A stretch of 8,499 nt of DNA from Acidobacteria bacterium UBA6911 (GTDB lineage Bacteria > Acidobacteriota > UBA6911): positions 1 to 8,499 of the forward strand of contig DKBB01000298.1 in the NCBI GenBank assembly GCA_002451015.1, in the 5' to 3' direction. Numbering within the stretch: position 1 is the first letter of the stretch; each line of letters starts with the position of its first letter. The notes beneath the pieces were generated by a model. The model was not told the origin of the DNA and ran no database searches. It was given only the letters and a program-made list of their open reading frames with translations. The position numbers were made by a program, and so were the translations under genes. Shown here piece by piece: positions 1 through 6,565 of this stretch.

Positions 1-560
1 AGGGGTTGAATGGGTGCGTGGCAGGTTAAAAAGTCAAACGGACGGGGACCGAAGGAAATAATCTTAAGATGCCGGACCCCTTCCACCGTGCGTGCGACGG
101 GAATAAACTCTTCCAGCATCACAGCGACGTCTCCGGGATCCCCGATCGGATATTCCGGGATATATGGCTGCAGCCTCCTGAGGCCAGCGTTATAGGACGC
201 GCTCAGAAGTCCGCAATAGGCGTCCCCCCTGCCCCCGACAAGGTCGTTCCCGGTATCTTCAGCGGCGGCGACAAGCATTACCGGTCCGGAGAATTTCTCG
301 GCCATCAGGGTGGTAGGACCTTCCGGCCCGAAATTTCCCAGATACAACGCCAGGGCATTGATTCCTTTCTTTTTCGTTTCCTCAATGGCCTTGAGCACAT
401 CCTGTTCGTTCTCTATGACGGTTTCGATTTCAGTGACCTGTACACTGCGCTGCTGGCAGGCGGACACCACGCGATTCCGGCGGTTCCGGGAAAGCTCGAC
501 CGGGAAACAATCCCGGCTGACGGCGACTATGCCAAGTTTGATATCAGGTATGTTTTGCAT
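1..560 (-). CDS. L-fucose isomerase-family sugar isomerase, probably the L-arabinose isomerase of this operon (3'-truncated by window edge)
   Basis: Only the N-terminal 186 or so residues are visible; the frame runs open off the left edge. It starts with ATG at 558-560, reads MQNIPDIKLGIVAVSRDCFP, and has an AGGGA ribosome site 8 bases upstream. Family hallmarks are VSRDCFPVELSRNRR near the start, NFGPEGPTTLMAEKF and GPVMLVAAAEDTG in the middle, GRGDAYCGLLSASYNAGLR, and KIISFGPRPFDFL near the visible end. These match the L-fucose isomerase-related family (COG2407 type, usually about 490-500 residues). They do not match classical AraA, whose N-terminus (VWFVTGSQHLYG-like) is absent. The gene lies 17 bases after araD in an operon with ribulokinase and ribulose-phosphate epimerase, so I infer that it converts L-arabinose to L-ribulose in the cytoplasm. 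The family assignment is strong. The substrate is inferred from context, and L-fucose or D-arabinose remain possible. The catalytic C-terminal half is outside the window. Confidence 0.88.
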   Translation of the reverse strand, partial: MQNIPDIKLGIVAVSRDCFPVELSRNRRNRVVSACQQRSVQVTEIETVIENEQDVLKAIEETKKKGINALALYLGNFGPEGPTTLMAEKFSGPVMLVAAAEDTGNDLVGGRGDAYCGLLSASYNAGLRRLQPYIPEYPIGDPGDVAVMLEEFIPVARTVEGVRHLKIISFGPRPFDFLTCHAPIQP

Positions 561-577
561 TCGTGTATTCCCTATGG

Positions 578-1267
578 CTACTCCTGGCCGTAATAGGCCT
601 TCGGTCCGTGTTTGCGTTGATAGTGTTTCTGTTGAATATGCATCGGAAGCGGGGCAATCTGCGGATTCAACTGAATTGTCCCGAGGGCCATCTGCGCGAT
701 ACGTTCGAGAATCAGGCTGTTTTCCACCGCATCCTCGGGATTTTCCCCCCATGTGAAAGGAGCATGACCGGCTATAAGCACCCCGGGCGTTTTATCCGCA
801 TTTAAATCCGAGAACCGTTCTACAATGATCTTCCCCGTTCCGCGTTCATATCCGGCGTCCACTTCTTCAGTAGTGAGAAACCGGGTGACCGGCACCGGTC
901 CGTTGAAATGATCCGCGTGGGTCGTTCCCAAACACGGGATTTCCCGGCACGCCTGGGCAAACATAGACGCATACAGGCTGTGTGTGTGGACCACCCCCCC
1001 GATGGAAGGAAACGCGCGGTAAAGTTCGAGATGGGTCTGCGTATCCGAAGAGGGACGCAGTTTCCCATCTACGACCTTCCCTTCAAGATCGACGACGACC
1101 ATGTCGGCAGCCGCCATCGACCGGTAATCGACACCGCTGGGTTTGATTGCGACCAGTCGGCTCGAGCGATCGATTCCACTGACATTGCCCCAGGTAAGGG
1201 TCACCAGGCCATGACGGACCAACTCGGCATTGGCCTTGTAGACTTCATTTTTAAGTTGCTCGATCAT
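578..1267 (-). CDS. araD: L-ribulose-5-phosphate 4-epimerase
   Basis: This 229-residue class II aldolase/epimerase-fold protein converts L-ribulose-5-phosphate to D-xylulose-5-phosphate, the last step of bacterial L-arabinose breakdown. It aligns along its whole length with E. coli AraD (231 residues): LVTLTWGNVS at 21-30, IKPSGVDY at 41-48, PSSDT at 72-76, GGVVHTHS at 90-97, GTTHAD at 114-119 and the terminal KHGPKAYYGQE. By comparison with E. coli, the zinc site should be His94, His96 and His168, with Asp75 nearby. Asp119 and Tyr226 correspond to the catalytic pair Asp120 and Tyr229. All are present, so an active enzyme is expected. It starts with ATG 17 bases after the araB stop; the ribosome site is only a weak GGGGA. 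The KAYYGQ ending separates it from L-fuculose-phosphate aldolase, which matters because the next gene is an L-fucose isomerase relative. Confidence 0.96.
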   Translation of the reverse strand: MIEQLKNEVYKANAELVRHGLVTLTWGNVSGIDRSSRLVAIKPSGVDYRSMAAADMVVVDLEGKVVDGKLRPSSDTQTHLELYRAFPSIGGVVHTHSLYASMFAQACREIPCLGTTHADHFNGPVPVTRFLTTEEVDAGYERGTGKIIVERFSDLNADKTPGVLIAGHAPFTWGENPEDAVENSLILERIAQMALGTIQLNPQIAPLPMHIQQKHYQRKHGPKAYYGQE

Positions 1268-1284
1268 TGCAATTTCCCCGGCAA

Positions 1285-2988
1285 TTAATCGCGGGTGAAT
1301 CTCACGGCATCACGGATATCCAGAAGATCTTTCATGACAGGGAACATCCGTCCCGACCACGCCTCTGTACCGAAGGCGTCATGCAACCGGCGATACAGGT
1401 GGTAGAGCTTTTTATACACCTGATGACTCTCTTCCCTGGGAGCATACGTTTTGCCGATCCCGACCATGGCGTTCTGGGCCGATTCGACAGACCCGTAGCC
1501 CCCTTTTGCCTCCCCTGCCGCCACAGCGGCAAATATCGCAGCCCCGAGAGCCGGAGTCTGCTCGCTCCTGGAAATTTTCATTGGACGCCCGGTTATATCC
1601 GCGTAGATCTGCATCATGAGGGGATTTTTTGAAGCGAGACCGCCGCAGTTGATCACTTCTTTAACCGGTACCCCGTATTCCTCTATGCGGTCAATAATCG
1701 TTAAAGCACCGAAACCGGTGGCTTCCAGCAACGCTCGATATATTTCGTGCGGCTGCGTATGGAGCGTCTGTCCGAGAAGCAGGCCTGAAAGACGGACATC
1801 GACGAGAATCGTACGGTTTCCGTTATTCCAATCGAGGGCCAGGAGGCCGCTCTCACCCGGTTTCAGACCGGCCGCTTCTTTCTCGAGAGTATCGAATTTT
1901 TCTTCCTGGGTGCTTCCGTACTTTTCGGGGACAAGCGTGTTCACAAACCAGAGAAAGATATCCCCGACACCGGACTGCCCGGCTTCAATGCCATAATAAC
2001 CGTCCATGACGGACCCGTCCACGATGCCGCACACTCCGGGTATGTCCCGCAATGGTTCCCTGCGAGGATGAACCATGATATCGCAGGTGCTCGTTCCGAT
2101 GATCTTTACCAGCGTACCCGCCGAAATCCCGGCGCCCACCGCACCCATGTGGGCATCGAATGCGCCTACGGCAACCGCTACCGAAGGGGAAAGCCCGAGT
2201 TTGGCCGCCCACTCCTCCGAAAGCGCTCCGGCACGGCAGTCCGCCGTGTAGGCCTCTGCATAGAGCTTCTCCCGCAGGTCTCCAAGGCCGGGAGACAGGC
2301 TGTCGAGAAATTCCCTGTCCGGCAATCCGTTCCAGGAAGGGTTGAACAATGCCTTGTGGCCTGCGGCACAAACGCTTCGTTTTACATGACGCGGCAAAAG
2401 GTTTCCCGTCAGGACAGCCGGGATCCAGTCGCAAATTTCCATCCAGCTTCCGGCCGCGTCATACACCTCGGCGGCTACATTTCTGCAGTGAAGAATCTTG
2501 CTCCACCACCATTCGGACGAGTATGTTCCGCCAATTTTAGACAGGTAGTGCGGGCGTTCGGCTGCTGCCAGCCGCGTAATCTGCGCCGCCTCCTTATAGC
2601 TCGTGTGATCCTTCCAGAGCCATACCATGGCGGCAGGATTTTCACGGAAACGTTCCCGGAAGCAAAGAGCCTGTCCTTTTTCATCGACCGGCATCGGGCT
2701 GCTTCCCGTCGTATCCACACCAATACCGATTATCGCTTCCGACTCGAAACCGGGATCGGTCCTTTTCGCTTTCCGAATCGCTTCTTTAACGGTCTCTTCG
2801 ACGGCAAGAAGGTAATCCCCGGGGTCCTGTCTCGCCAGGTTCGGTTCGGAAGGATCCAGGACGACCCCGTCCTTACCCGACGGATACGGGAAGACGTGCC
2901 CCGCTACCTCCCGTCCGGTTGCAGCATCCACCAGAAGAGCGCGGCAGGAGTTGGTGCCGAAATCGAGTCCGATAACAAACGGAGGCAT
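1285..2988 (-). CDS. araB: L-ribulokinase (FGGY carbohydrate kinase)
   Basis: This 567-residue cytoplasmic kinase (E. coli AraB has 566) phosphorylates L-ribulose with ATP to L-ribulose-5-phosphate. The first ATPase-fold motif GLDFGTNS is at 7-14, GIGVDTTGSSPMPVD at 88-102, LWKDHT at 124-129, YSSEW at 156-160 and CDWIPAVLTG at 186-195. GAFDAHMGAVGAG at 275-287 carries the probable catalytic base Asp278. IGTSTCDI is at 297-304, and a C-terminal ALGAAIFAAVAAGEAKGG stretch completes the FGGY fold. Similarity to E. coli AraB is clear throughout, including AGHKALFNPSWNGLP and DGSVMDGYYGIEAGQS. The ATG is the only plausible start in this frame. The AGGAG upstream is 14 bases away, longer than ideal, so translation may be moderate. 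It sits 23 bases after the symporter gene and 17 bases before araD in the same operon. Confidence 0.97.
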   Translation of the reverse strand: MPPFVIGLDFGTNSCRALLVDAATGREVAGHVFPYPSGKDGVVLDPSEPNLARQDPGDYLLAVEETVKEAIRKAKRTDPGFESEAIIGIGVDTTGSSPMPVDEKGQALCFRERFRENPAAMVWLWKDHTSYKEAAQITRLAAAERPHYLSKIGGTYSSEWWWSKILHCRNVAAEVYDAAGSWMEICDWIPAVLTGNLLPRHVKRSVCAAGHKALFNPSWNGLPDREFLDSLSPGLGDLREKLYAEAYTADCRAGALSEEWAAKLGLSPSVAVAVGAFDAHMGAVGAGISAGTLVKIIGTSTCDIMVHPRREPLRDIPGVCGIVDGSVMDGYYGIEAGQSGVGDIFLWFVNTLVPEKYGSTQEEKFDTLEKEAAGLKPGESGLLALDWNNGNRTILVDVRLSGLLLGQTLHTQPHEIYRALLEATGFGALTIIDRIEEYGVPVKEVINCGGLASKNPLMMQIYADITGRPMKISRSEQTPALGAAIFAAVAAGEAKGGYGSVESAQNAMVGIGKTYAPREESHQVYKKLYHLYRRLHDAFGTEAWSGRMFPVMKDLLDIRDAVRFTRD

Positions 2989-3011
2989 GGTCTTTGAAAC
3001 AACTCCTTTTA

Positions 3012-4766
3012 TTAGCCCACAAAATACAGATATGCCGCCAGTATCAACACGATGACAACAAGGGACAGAATGACATCGATCGCTTTCCAGCTTGCCCTGG
3101 ACTCGCGTCGGTCTTCAGCCGTTATCGTCGCATAAGTCAATCCGCTGATCCTCTTATAATCCGGGACCTCTGTCAGGTGGCTGACCACAATCATCACAAA
3201 TGCCGACACGAACAGGATGATCATGCTGTAATACTGAAAGAAGATGTTATTGACGATCCACAGGAACGATCCTTCCTGGTACTGGAAGCCTTCTACCATT
3301 TTTACCGGCGTATCGACTGCCAGGCGGAAGATTCCCATGATAAAGCCCGTGATCAGTGCCCAGAGACATCCCTTGGCATTGAGCCGCTTGTAGAACACTC
3401 CGAGGAAGAATACAACGAAAATGGGCGGCGCCAGGTAGGACTGCACTCCCTGCAGGTAATCGTACAACCCCCTCCCCCCGCGAATAACCGGGATCCAGCA
3501 GATACCGATCAGGACCATAATGGCCGTAGCGACTCTACCCACCCAGACCAGTCGTTCCTGGGAAATTCCTTTGTGGAGCCGTTTATAGAAGTCTATGGTG
3601 AACAGAGTGGCGCTTGCATTAAAGGCGCCCGCCAGCGAACTCATCAACGCGGCCAGAAGCCCCGCAACAACAATACCGCGGATCCCGACCGGCAAGACAT
3701 TGGCCACCATCAGCGGAAACGCCTGCTGCGCGTTATCACGGATAATCTGCCCATCCGGGCCGATCAGATGGCTCTGGAACGCCGGCATTTTCCCTGAAAT
3801 CGCCAGGGCATAGCAGATAATGCCGGGAATGATGAAAATAAAAACCGGCAGCAATTTGAAGAACGCTGCCATAATCGATCCGCGCCGTGCTTCTGTTTCA
3901 TTGGGGGCCGACAGAGCTCTCTGGACGATATACTGGTCCGTACACCAGTACCAGAGCCCGATAACCGGCGCGCAGATCAGCATACCGAGCCAGGGGTAAT
4001 TGTCGTTGAAATACCATGCCATCTGCTGCGAATCCCGAACCGGCGCCCAGGTGGCCTGCAGCCCGTCCGGCACCAGCGGTTTCCATAAATTGAACATGTC
4101 GGATGGGATGATCGTCCTCAGTTCAGTCCATCCCCCGAGAGCCTGTAATCCGAAGAAGGTCACCAGTGCGGATCCGATAATCAGCACGACAGTTTGGAGC
4201 GCTTCCGTATAGGCAACGGCGCCCATGCCGCCTACGATGGTATAAAGACCCGTTATGACAATCACGACAAAGGAGCCGATCCAGAAACTGTCAAATCCCC
4301 AGAGATTGAGTTCGGGCAGAAGAACGGAAAAAACAATGCCGCCGGCAAAAATACCCACAGCGATCTTGGTCAGCACATAGGCCACAAGGGAAATGACAGA
4401 AAGAACCGTGCGGGATGTCGGAGAGAAGCGCCTTTCAAGAAACTCCGGCATGGTGAAAACCTTCGAACGCATGTAAAACGGCACCATGACCCATGCCAGC
4501 ACCAGAAGGCACCAGGCATGCAGCTCGTAATGCGCCATCGCAACGCCGTCGGTCGTGCCGGAGGCCGCCAGGCCCACCAGATGTTCGGAACCGATATTTG
4601 AGGCGAAAATGGAGGCACCGACTATAAACCACCCTAATTCCCTTCCAGCAAGAAAATAGCCGTCGGATGTTTTTTTCTGTTTCTTCGCGACCCATACAAC
4701 AATGCCGGCTATCAATCCAAAGTACACTGCAATGACGATCCAGTCTAAAGGATGCAGTCCGCTCAT
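3012..4766 (-). CDS. Sodium/solute symporter, SGLT-like, probable L-arabinose importer
   Basis: This 584-residue inner-membrane protein of the SSS family has about 14 hydrophobic segments, from DWIVIAVYFGLIAGIVVWV (8-26) to a final helix at about 563-583. It resembles animal SGLT1 and Vibrio vSGLT closely: SNIGSEHLVGLAASG at 56-70, VPFYMRSKVFTMPEFLERRF at 95-114, GGMGAVAYTEALQ at 179-191, and WYWCTDQYIVQR at 272-283, nearly identical to SGLT1. The Na2-site serines Ser376 and Ser377 are in the helix AALMSSLAG. From remembered structures, Asn57, His62, Glu81, Tyr273, Lys304 and Gln439 fall at sugar-contact positions. It should move a sugar inward with sodium. L-arabinose is inferred from the neighbours alone, and another aldose cannot be excluded. 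It starts with ATG 9 bases after AGGAG and 16 bases after the mutarotase stop. The matched pair suggests that the mutarotase supplies the anomer this carrier prefers. Confidence 0.94.
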   Translation of the reverse strand: MSGLHPLDWIVIAVYFGLIAGIVVWVAKKQKKTSDGYFLAGRELGWFIVGASIFASNIGSEHLVGLAASGTTDGVAMAHYELHAWCLLVLAWVMVPFYMRSKVFTMPEFLERRFSPTSRTVLSVISLVAYVLTKIAVGIFAGGIVFSVLLPELNLWGFDSFWIGSFVVIVITGLYTIVGGMGAVAYTEALQTVVLIIGSALVTFFGLQALGGWTELRTIIPSDMFNLWKPLVPDGLQATWAPVRDSQQMAWYFNDNYPWLGMLICAPVIGLWYWCTDQYIVQRALSAPNETEARRGSIMAAFFKLLPVFIFIIPGIICYALAISGKMPAFQSHLIGPDGQIIRDNAQQAFPLMVANVLPVGIRGIVVAGLLAALMSSLAGAFNASATLFTIDFYKRLHKGISQERLVWVGRVATAIMVLIGICWIPVIRGGRGLYDYLQGVQSYLAPPIFVVFFLGVFYKRLNAKGCLWALITGFIMGIFRLAVDTPVKMVEGFQYQEGSFLWIVNNIFFQYYSMIILFVSAFVMIVVSHLTEVPDYKRISGLTYATITAEDRRESRASWKAIDVILSLVVIVLILAAYLYFVG

Positions 4767-4782
4767 ATGGTCGTTCTCCTGA

Positions 4783-5931
4783 TTAGTCTCGGGTTGAAAA
4801 CTGATAGATGGTAGTCTGCCGATACACCTGCCCCGGCTTCAAGGTCGCGGATGGAAAATCCGGTTTGTTTGGGGCATCCGGGAAAACCTGGGTTTCGAGG
4901 CAAAGACCGGTCCTGAGCCGATACACGATCCCGTTTTTTCCTGTCGCCGTTCCGTCCAGGAAGTTGCCGGAGTAGAACTGAATCCCGGGCTGGTCCGTCA
5001 ACACGGCCATCCGGCGCCCGCTGGCCGGATCGTACAGTTCCGCCGCTTTATGGATCTCCCCGGGTTTTGTGTAATTTCGCAGAACCCAGTTGTGATCGTA
5101 TCCCTTTCCCAGAGCCAGCTGCTCAAAGGGATCGTCGATGCGCTCACCGATGGTGCGGGACTGCCGGAAATCGAGCGGCGTGCCCTCAACAGGCATAAAT
5201 TCCCCCGTCGGTATGAGTCCTGCATCTACCGGAGTAAATCTGTCCGCCTCAATCGTAAGCCTGTGGTCGAGGACGGTATTCGTAAAATTTCCGGAAAGGT
5301 TGAAATAGGAGTGCTGCGTCGGATTCAGAATGGTGGGCTTGTCCGTAACGCCTTCATAATCGATTCGAAGCTCGTTATTGCCGGTCAGCGAATAGGTGAC
5401 TTTCAGTGTGACCGTTCCGGGATAACCCTCCTCACCGTCCGGACTCACATAACGGAATCGTATCGCGGGCCTCTCCGGGTCGTCCAAAATTTCAGCGTCC
5501 CATAAAACCTTGTTGAACCCGGTATTCCCTCCATGGAGATGGTTCTCCCCGTTGTTGACTGCCAGCTGGTATTCTTGCCCGTCGAGCTCAAACCGGCCTT
5601 TACCGATACGATTCCCGTAGCGCCCGACCACCGCGCCGAAATATTCCGATCCATGGACGTATCCGGGCAGCGTATCGTAGCCGAGAACCACATCCTCCAT
5701 CTTGCCGTTCCGGTCCGCCACAGAAAGCGACGTAATCGTTGCTCCGTAATTTATGATTGTAGCCGACATCCCGGCGCTGTTGGCAAGCGTATATTCAAGC
5801 ACCTCGCGGCCGTCCTCGAGAACACCGAAAGTCGTAGGTTTCATAAGAGATTGGGCCTTTCTGCCCGTTTTACATGACTGCCATGAAAAAAGGCAACAAG
5901 CTGCAACGATAAGAAGCACTATTCTCTTCAC
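4783..5931 (-). CDS. galM: Aldose 1-epimerase (mutarotase), predicted exported lipoprotein
   Basis: It interconverts alpha and beta anomers of aldoses. I place the start at GTG 5929-5931 (382 residues) because AGGAG lies 8 bases upstream and a lysine-arginine-led leader follows at once (VKRIVLLIVAACCLFSWQSC). A TTG at 5971-5973 would add 14 residues ahead of this leader and is unlikely. The leader looks like a signal peptide with a possible lipidated Cys20, although WQSC is a poor lipobox; Cys12 and Cys13 are alternatives. In 382-residue numbering the mutarotase signatures are GRYGNRI (Arg104), NHLHGG (His133), NPTQHSYFNLSG (His207, general acid), GYDHNW (Asp279) and CLETQ (Glu346, general base). 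All catalytic residues known from Lactococcus and E. coli GalM are present. It is the first gene of the pentose operon. A location on the periplasmic side of a membrane, feeding the adjacent symporter, is inferred. Whether arabinose is its true substrate is unknown, since mutarotases are broad. Confidence 0.94.
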   Translation of the reverse strand: MKRIVLLIVAACCLFSWQSCKTGRKAQSLMKPTTFGVLEDGREVLEYTLANSAGMSATIINYGATITSLSVADRNGKMEDVVLGYDTLPGYVHGSEYFGAVVGRYGNRIGKGRFELDGQEYQLAVNNGENHLHGGNTGFNKVLWDAEILDDPERPAIRFRYVSPDGEEGYPGTVTLKVTYSLTGNNELRIDYEGVTDKPTILNPTQHSYFNLSGNFTNTVLDHRLTIEADRFTPVDAGLIPTGEFMPVEGTPLDFRQSRTIGERIDDPFEQLALGKGYDHNWVLRNYTKPGEIHKAAELYDPASGRRMAVLTDQPGIQFYSGNFLDGTATGKNGIVYRLRTGLCLETQVFPDAPNKPDFPSATLKPGQVYRQTTIYQFSTRD

Positions 5932-5944
5932 CAGATGCTCTCCT
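5932..5944 (-). promoter_or_regulatory. Ribosome binding site that fixes the galM start
   Basis: On the minus strand AGGAGAG occupies 5944-5938, and its AGGAG core ends 8 bases before GTG 5931-5929. No comparable site precedes the upstream in-frame TTG at 5973. The GTG also puts the positively charged leader residues Lys2 and Arg3 directly at the N-terminus, as expected for a signal peptide. Both points favour GTG as the true start. Confidence 0.8.
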
Positions 5945-6233
5945 GTCAGCCCACACCAGGTAAAACCATGCAATCAAATCCGTGGGCGGCTTCCACGATG
6001 TTTAAATGATGTTGATTCGATTCACTGCTTCCGCCTTACCGGGATTCCCTGACGGCGGCTTTGCGGACCAACCCGCATTCCCGGCACAGTTTCTTCAGTC
6101 ATGGCATAGACGGACCGGGATAGCGCAAGGCGCAGTTTGTCACATCGCGCCGGGAAGGGCAATTCCATTTTTAACAACATAAAATAAGTTTTACAGTGAA
6201 GAACTTCTACCGTAGGTCGGAGCAAAAAGTCAT

Positions 6234-6249
6234 GGGGGTTTTTGCCCCC
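6234..6249 (-). terminator. Possible weak terminator hairpin downstream of the PilZ gene
   Basis: On the minus strand five G, a CAAAAA loop and five C form a short GC-only stem. TTTTT follows 5 bases later at 6225-6229. The stem is short and the T-run is offset, so this is only a candidate for ending transcripts that come from the PilZ side before the pentose operon. It lies more than 300 bases after the PilZ stop. Confidence 0.25.
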
Positions 6250-6270
6250 AAACTCCCAACGGCAATGCAT

Positions 6271-6307
6271 CCCCAGCCTTTGGCTGGGGCCTCATCAAAG
6301 GCTGGGG
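6271..6307. repeat. Mutually exclusive hairpins built from three copies of one 8-base arm
   Basis: On the plus strand CCCCAGCC (6271-6278) is followed by TTT and its exact complement GGCTGGGG (6282-6289), then by a second GGCTGGGG (6300-6307). The first arm can pair with the near copy (8 bp, 3-base loop) or, together with TTT/AAA, with the far copy (11 bp perfect, 15-base loop). A minus-strand transcript, which is the direction of all nearby genes, would carry two competing CCCCAGCC arms followed by one GGCTGGGG. This is the geometry of a simple RNA switch or attenuator, but it is equally compatible with a palindromic intergenic repeat. On the plus strand a TTTTTT run follows at 6316-6321. 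Confidence 0.7.
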
Positions 6308-6365
6308 CATTCCGGTTTTTTCCCGTAAACCCGAATCCGCGTTCTCTGGCGTCCTCGGATGCAGT

Positions 6366-6380
6366 GCCGGCAATGCCGGC
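6366..6380. repeat. Tandem GCCGGC palindromes
   Basis: GCCGGC at 6366-6371 and again at 6375-6380, separated by AAT. Each unit is itself a palindrome, so the pair can form a 6-bp stem. It lies in the gene-free block between the PilZ and galM genes, and I see no function for it. Confidence 0.5.
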
Positions 6381-6513
6381 CAAAATCCGGGACACTGAGA
6401 AAACGCGCTACTATTTATTGCAGGGCGGCTTGGATAAACGGTTGTCCGGATTGAATTCAGGACCGTTAAAAAGAAGTATTGATATAAATCCTTGCAGAGC
6501 TTCGCAGGTTGTC

Positions 6514-6547
6514 TTCCCACTTTATTGTCCGGTATTGCCTGTGGGAA
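6514..6547. repeat. Inverted repeat just downstream of the PilZ gene
   Basis: TTCCCAC (6514-6520) and GTGGGAA (6541-6547) form a 7-bp perfect stem with a 20-base loop, starting about 20 bases after the PilZ stop. On the minus strand the T-run (TTTTTT, 6546-6551) is in front of the stem instead of behind it, so it is not a normal intrinsic terminator for the PilZ transcript. Confidence 0.4.
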
Positions 6548-6565
6548 AAAATTCGGGATGGCGGG

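Larger units (their letters stand above)
5945..6565. other. Gene-free, inverted-repeat-rich region between the PilZ gene and the pentose operon
   Basis: About 620 bases hold no gene I can support. Open frames here (for example an 82-codon minus-strand frame ending at 6022, and a plus-strand frame from 6196 that runs into the antisense of the PilZ gene) are arginine- or proline-rich, lack ribosome sites and resemble no family I know. The region holds several inverted repeats: GGGGG/CCCCC at 6234-6249, the competing CCCCAGCC/GGCTGGGG set at 6271-6307, two GCCGGC units at 6366-6380, AACGGT/ACCGTT at 6437-6467, and TTCCCAC/GTGGGAA at 6514-6547. The operon promoter and any operator should lie here, but I could not pick a convincing -35/-10 pair. 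It may also hold a dispersed intergenic repeat. Confidence 0.6.

Noticed and set aside
69..593. A 174-codon plus-strand open frame at the left edge
   Set aside because: It is antisense to the recognisable isomerase gene, whose minus-strand product matches a known family. The plus-strand product resembles nothing I know.
578..1267. L-fuculose-phosphate aldolase, suggested by the adjacent fucose-isomerase-like gene
   Set aside because: The near-full-length match to AraD, the HADH(F) region with Asp119, and the C-terminal KAYYGQ with Tyr226 mark it as the epimerase.
2068..2997. A 309-codon plus-strand open frame
   Set aside because: It is antisense to araB along its whole length, and araB is a full-length clear match. 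The frame is an arginine-rich shadow caused by codon bias.
2994..3797. A 267-codon plus-strand open frame
   Set aside because: It is antisense to the symporter gene. The product is highly polar and repetitive in Asp, His and Gln, as expected from reversed membrane-protein codons.
6022..6270. An 82-codon minus-strand frame upstream of galM
   Set aside because: The ATG sits directly after a hairpin arm without a properly spaced ribosome site, the product is arginine-rich, and I recognise no family. A decayed fragment cannot be excluded.
6437..6467. AACGGT/ACCGTT inverted repeat as a terminator
   Set aside because: On the minus strand the T-run comes before the stem, and on the plus strand A residues follow it. 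Neither orientation fits an intrinsic terminator.
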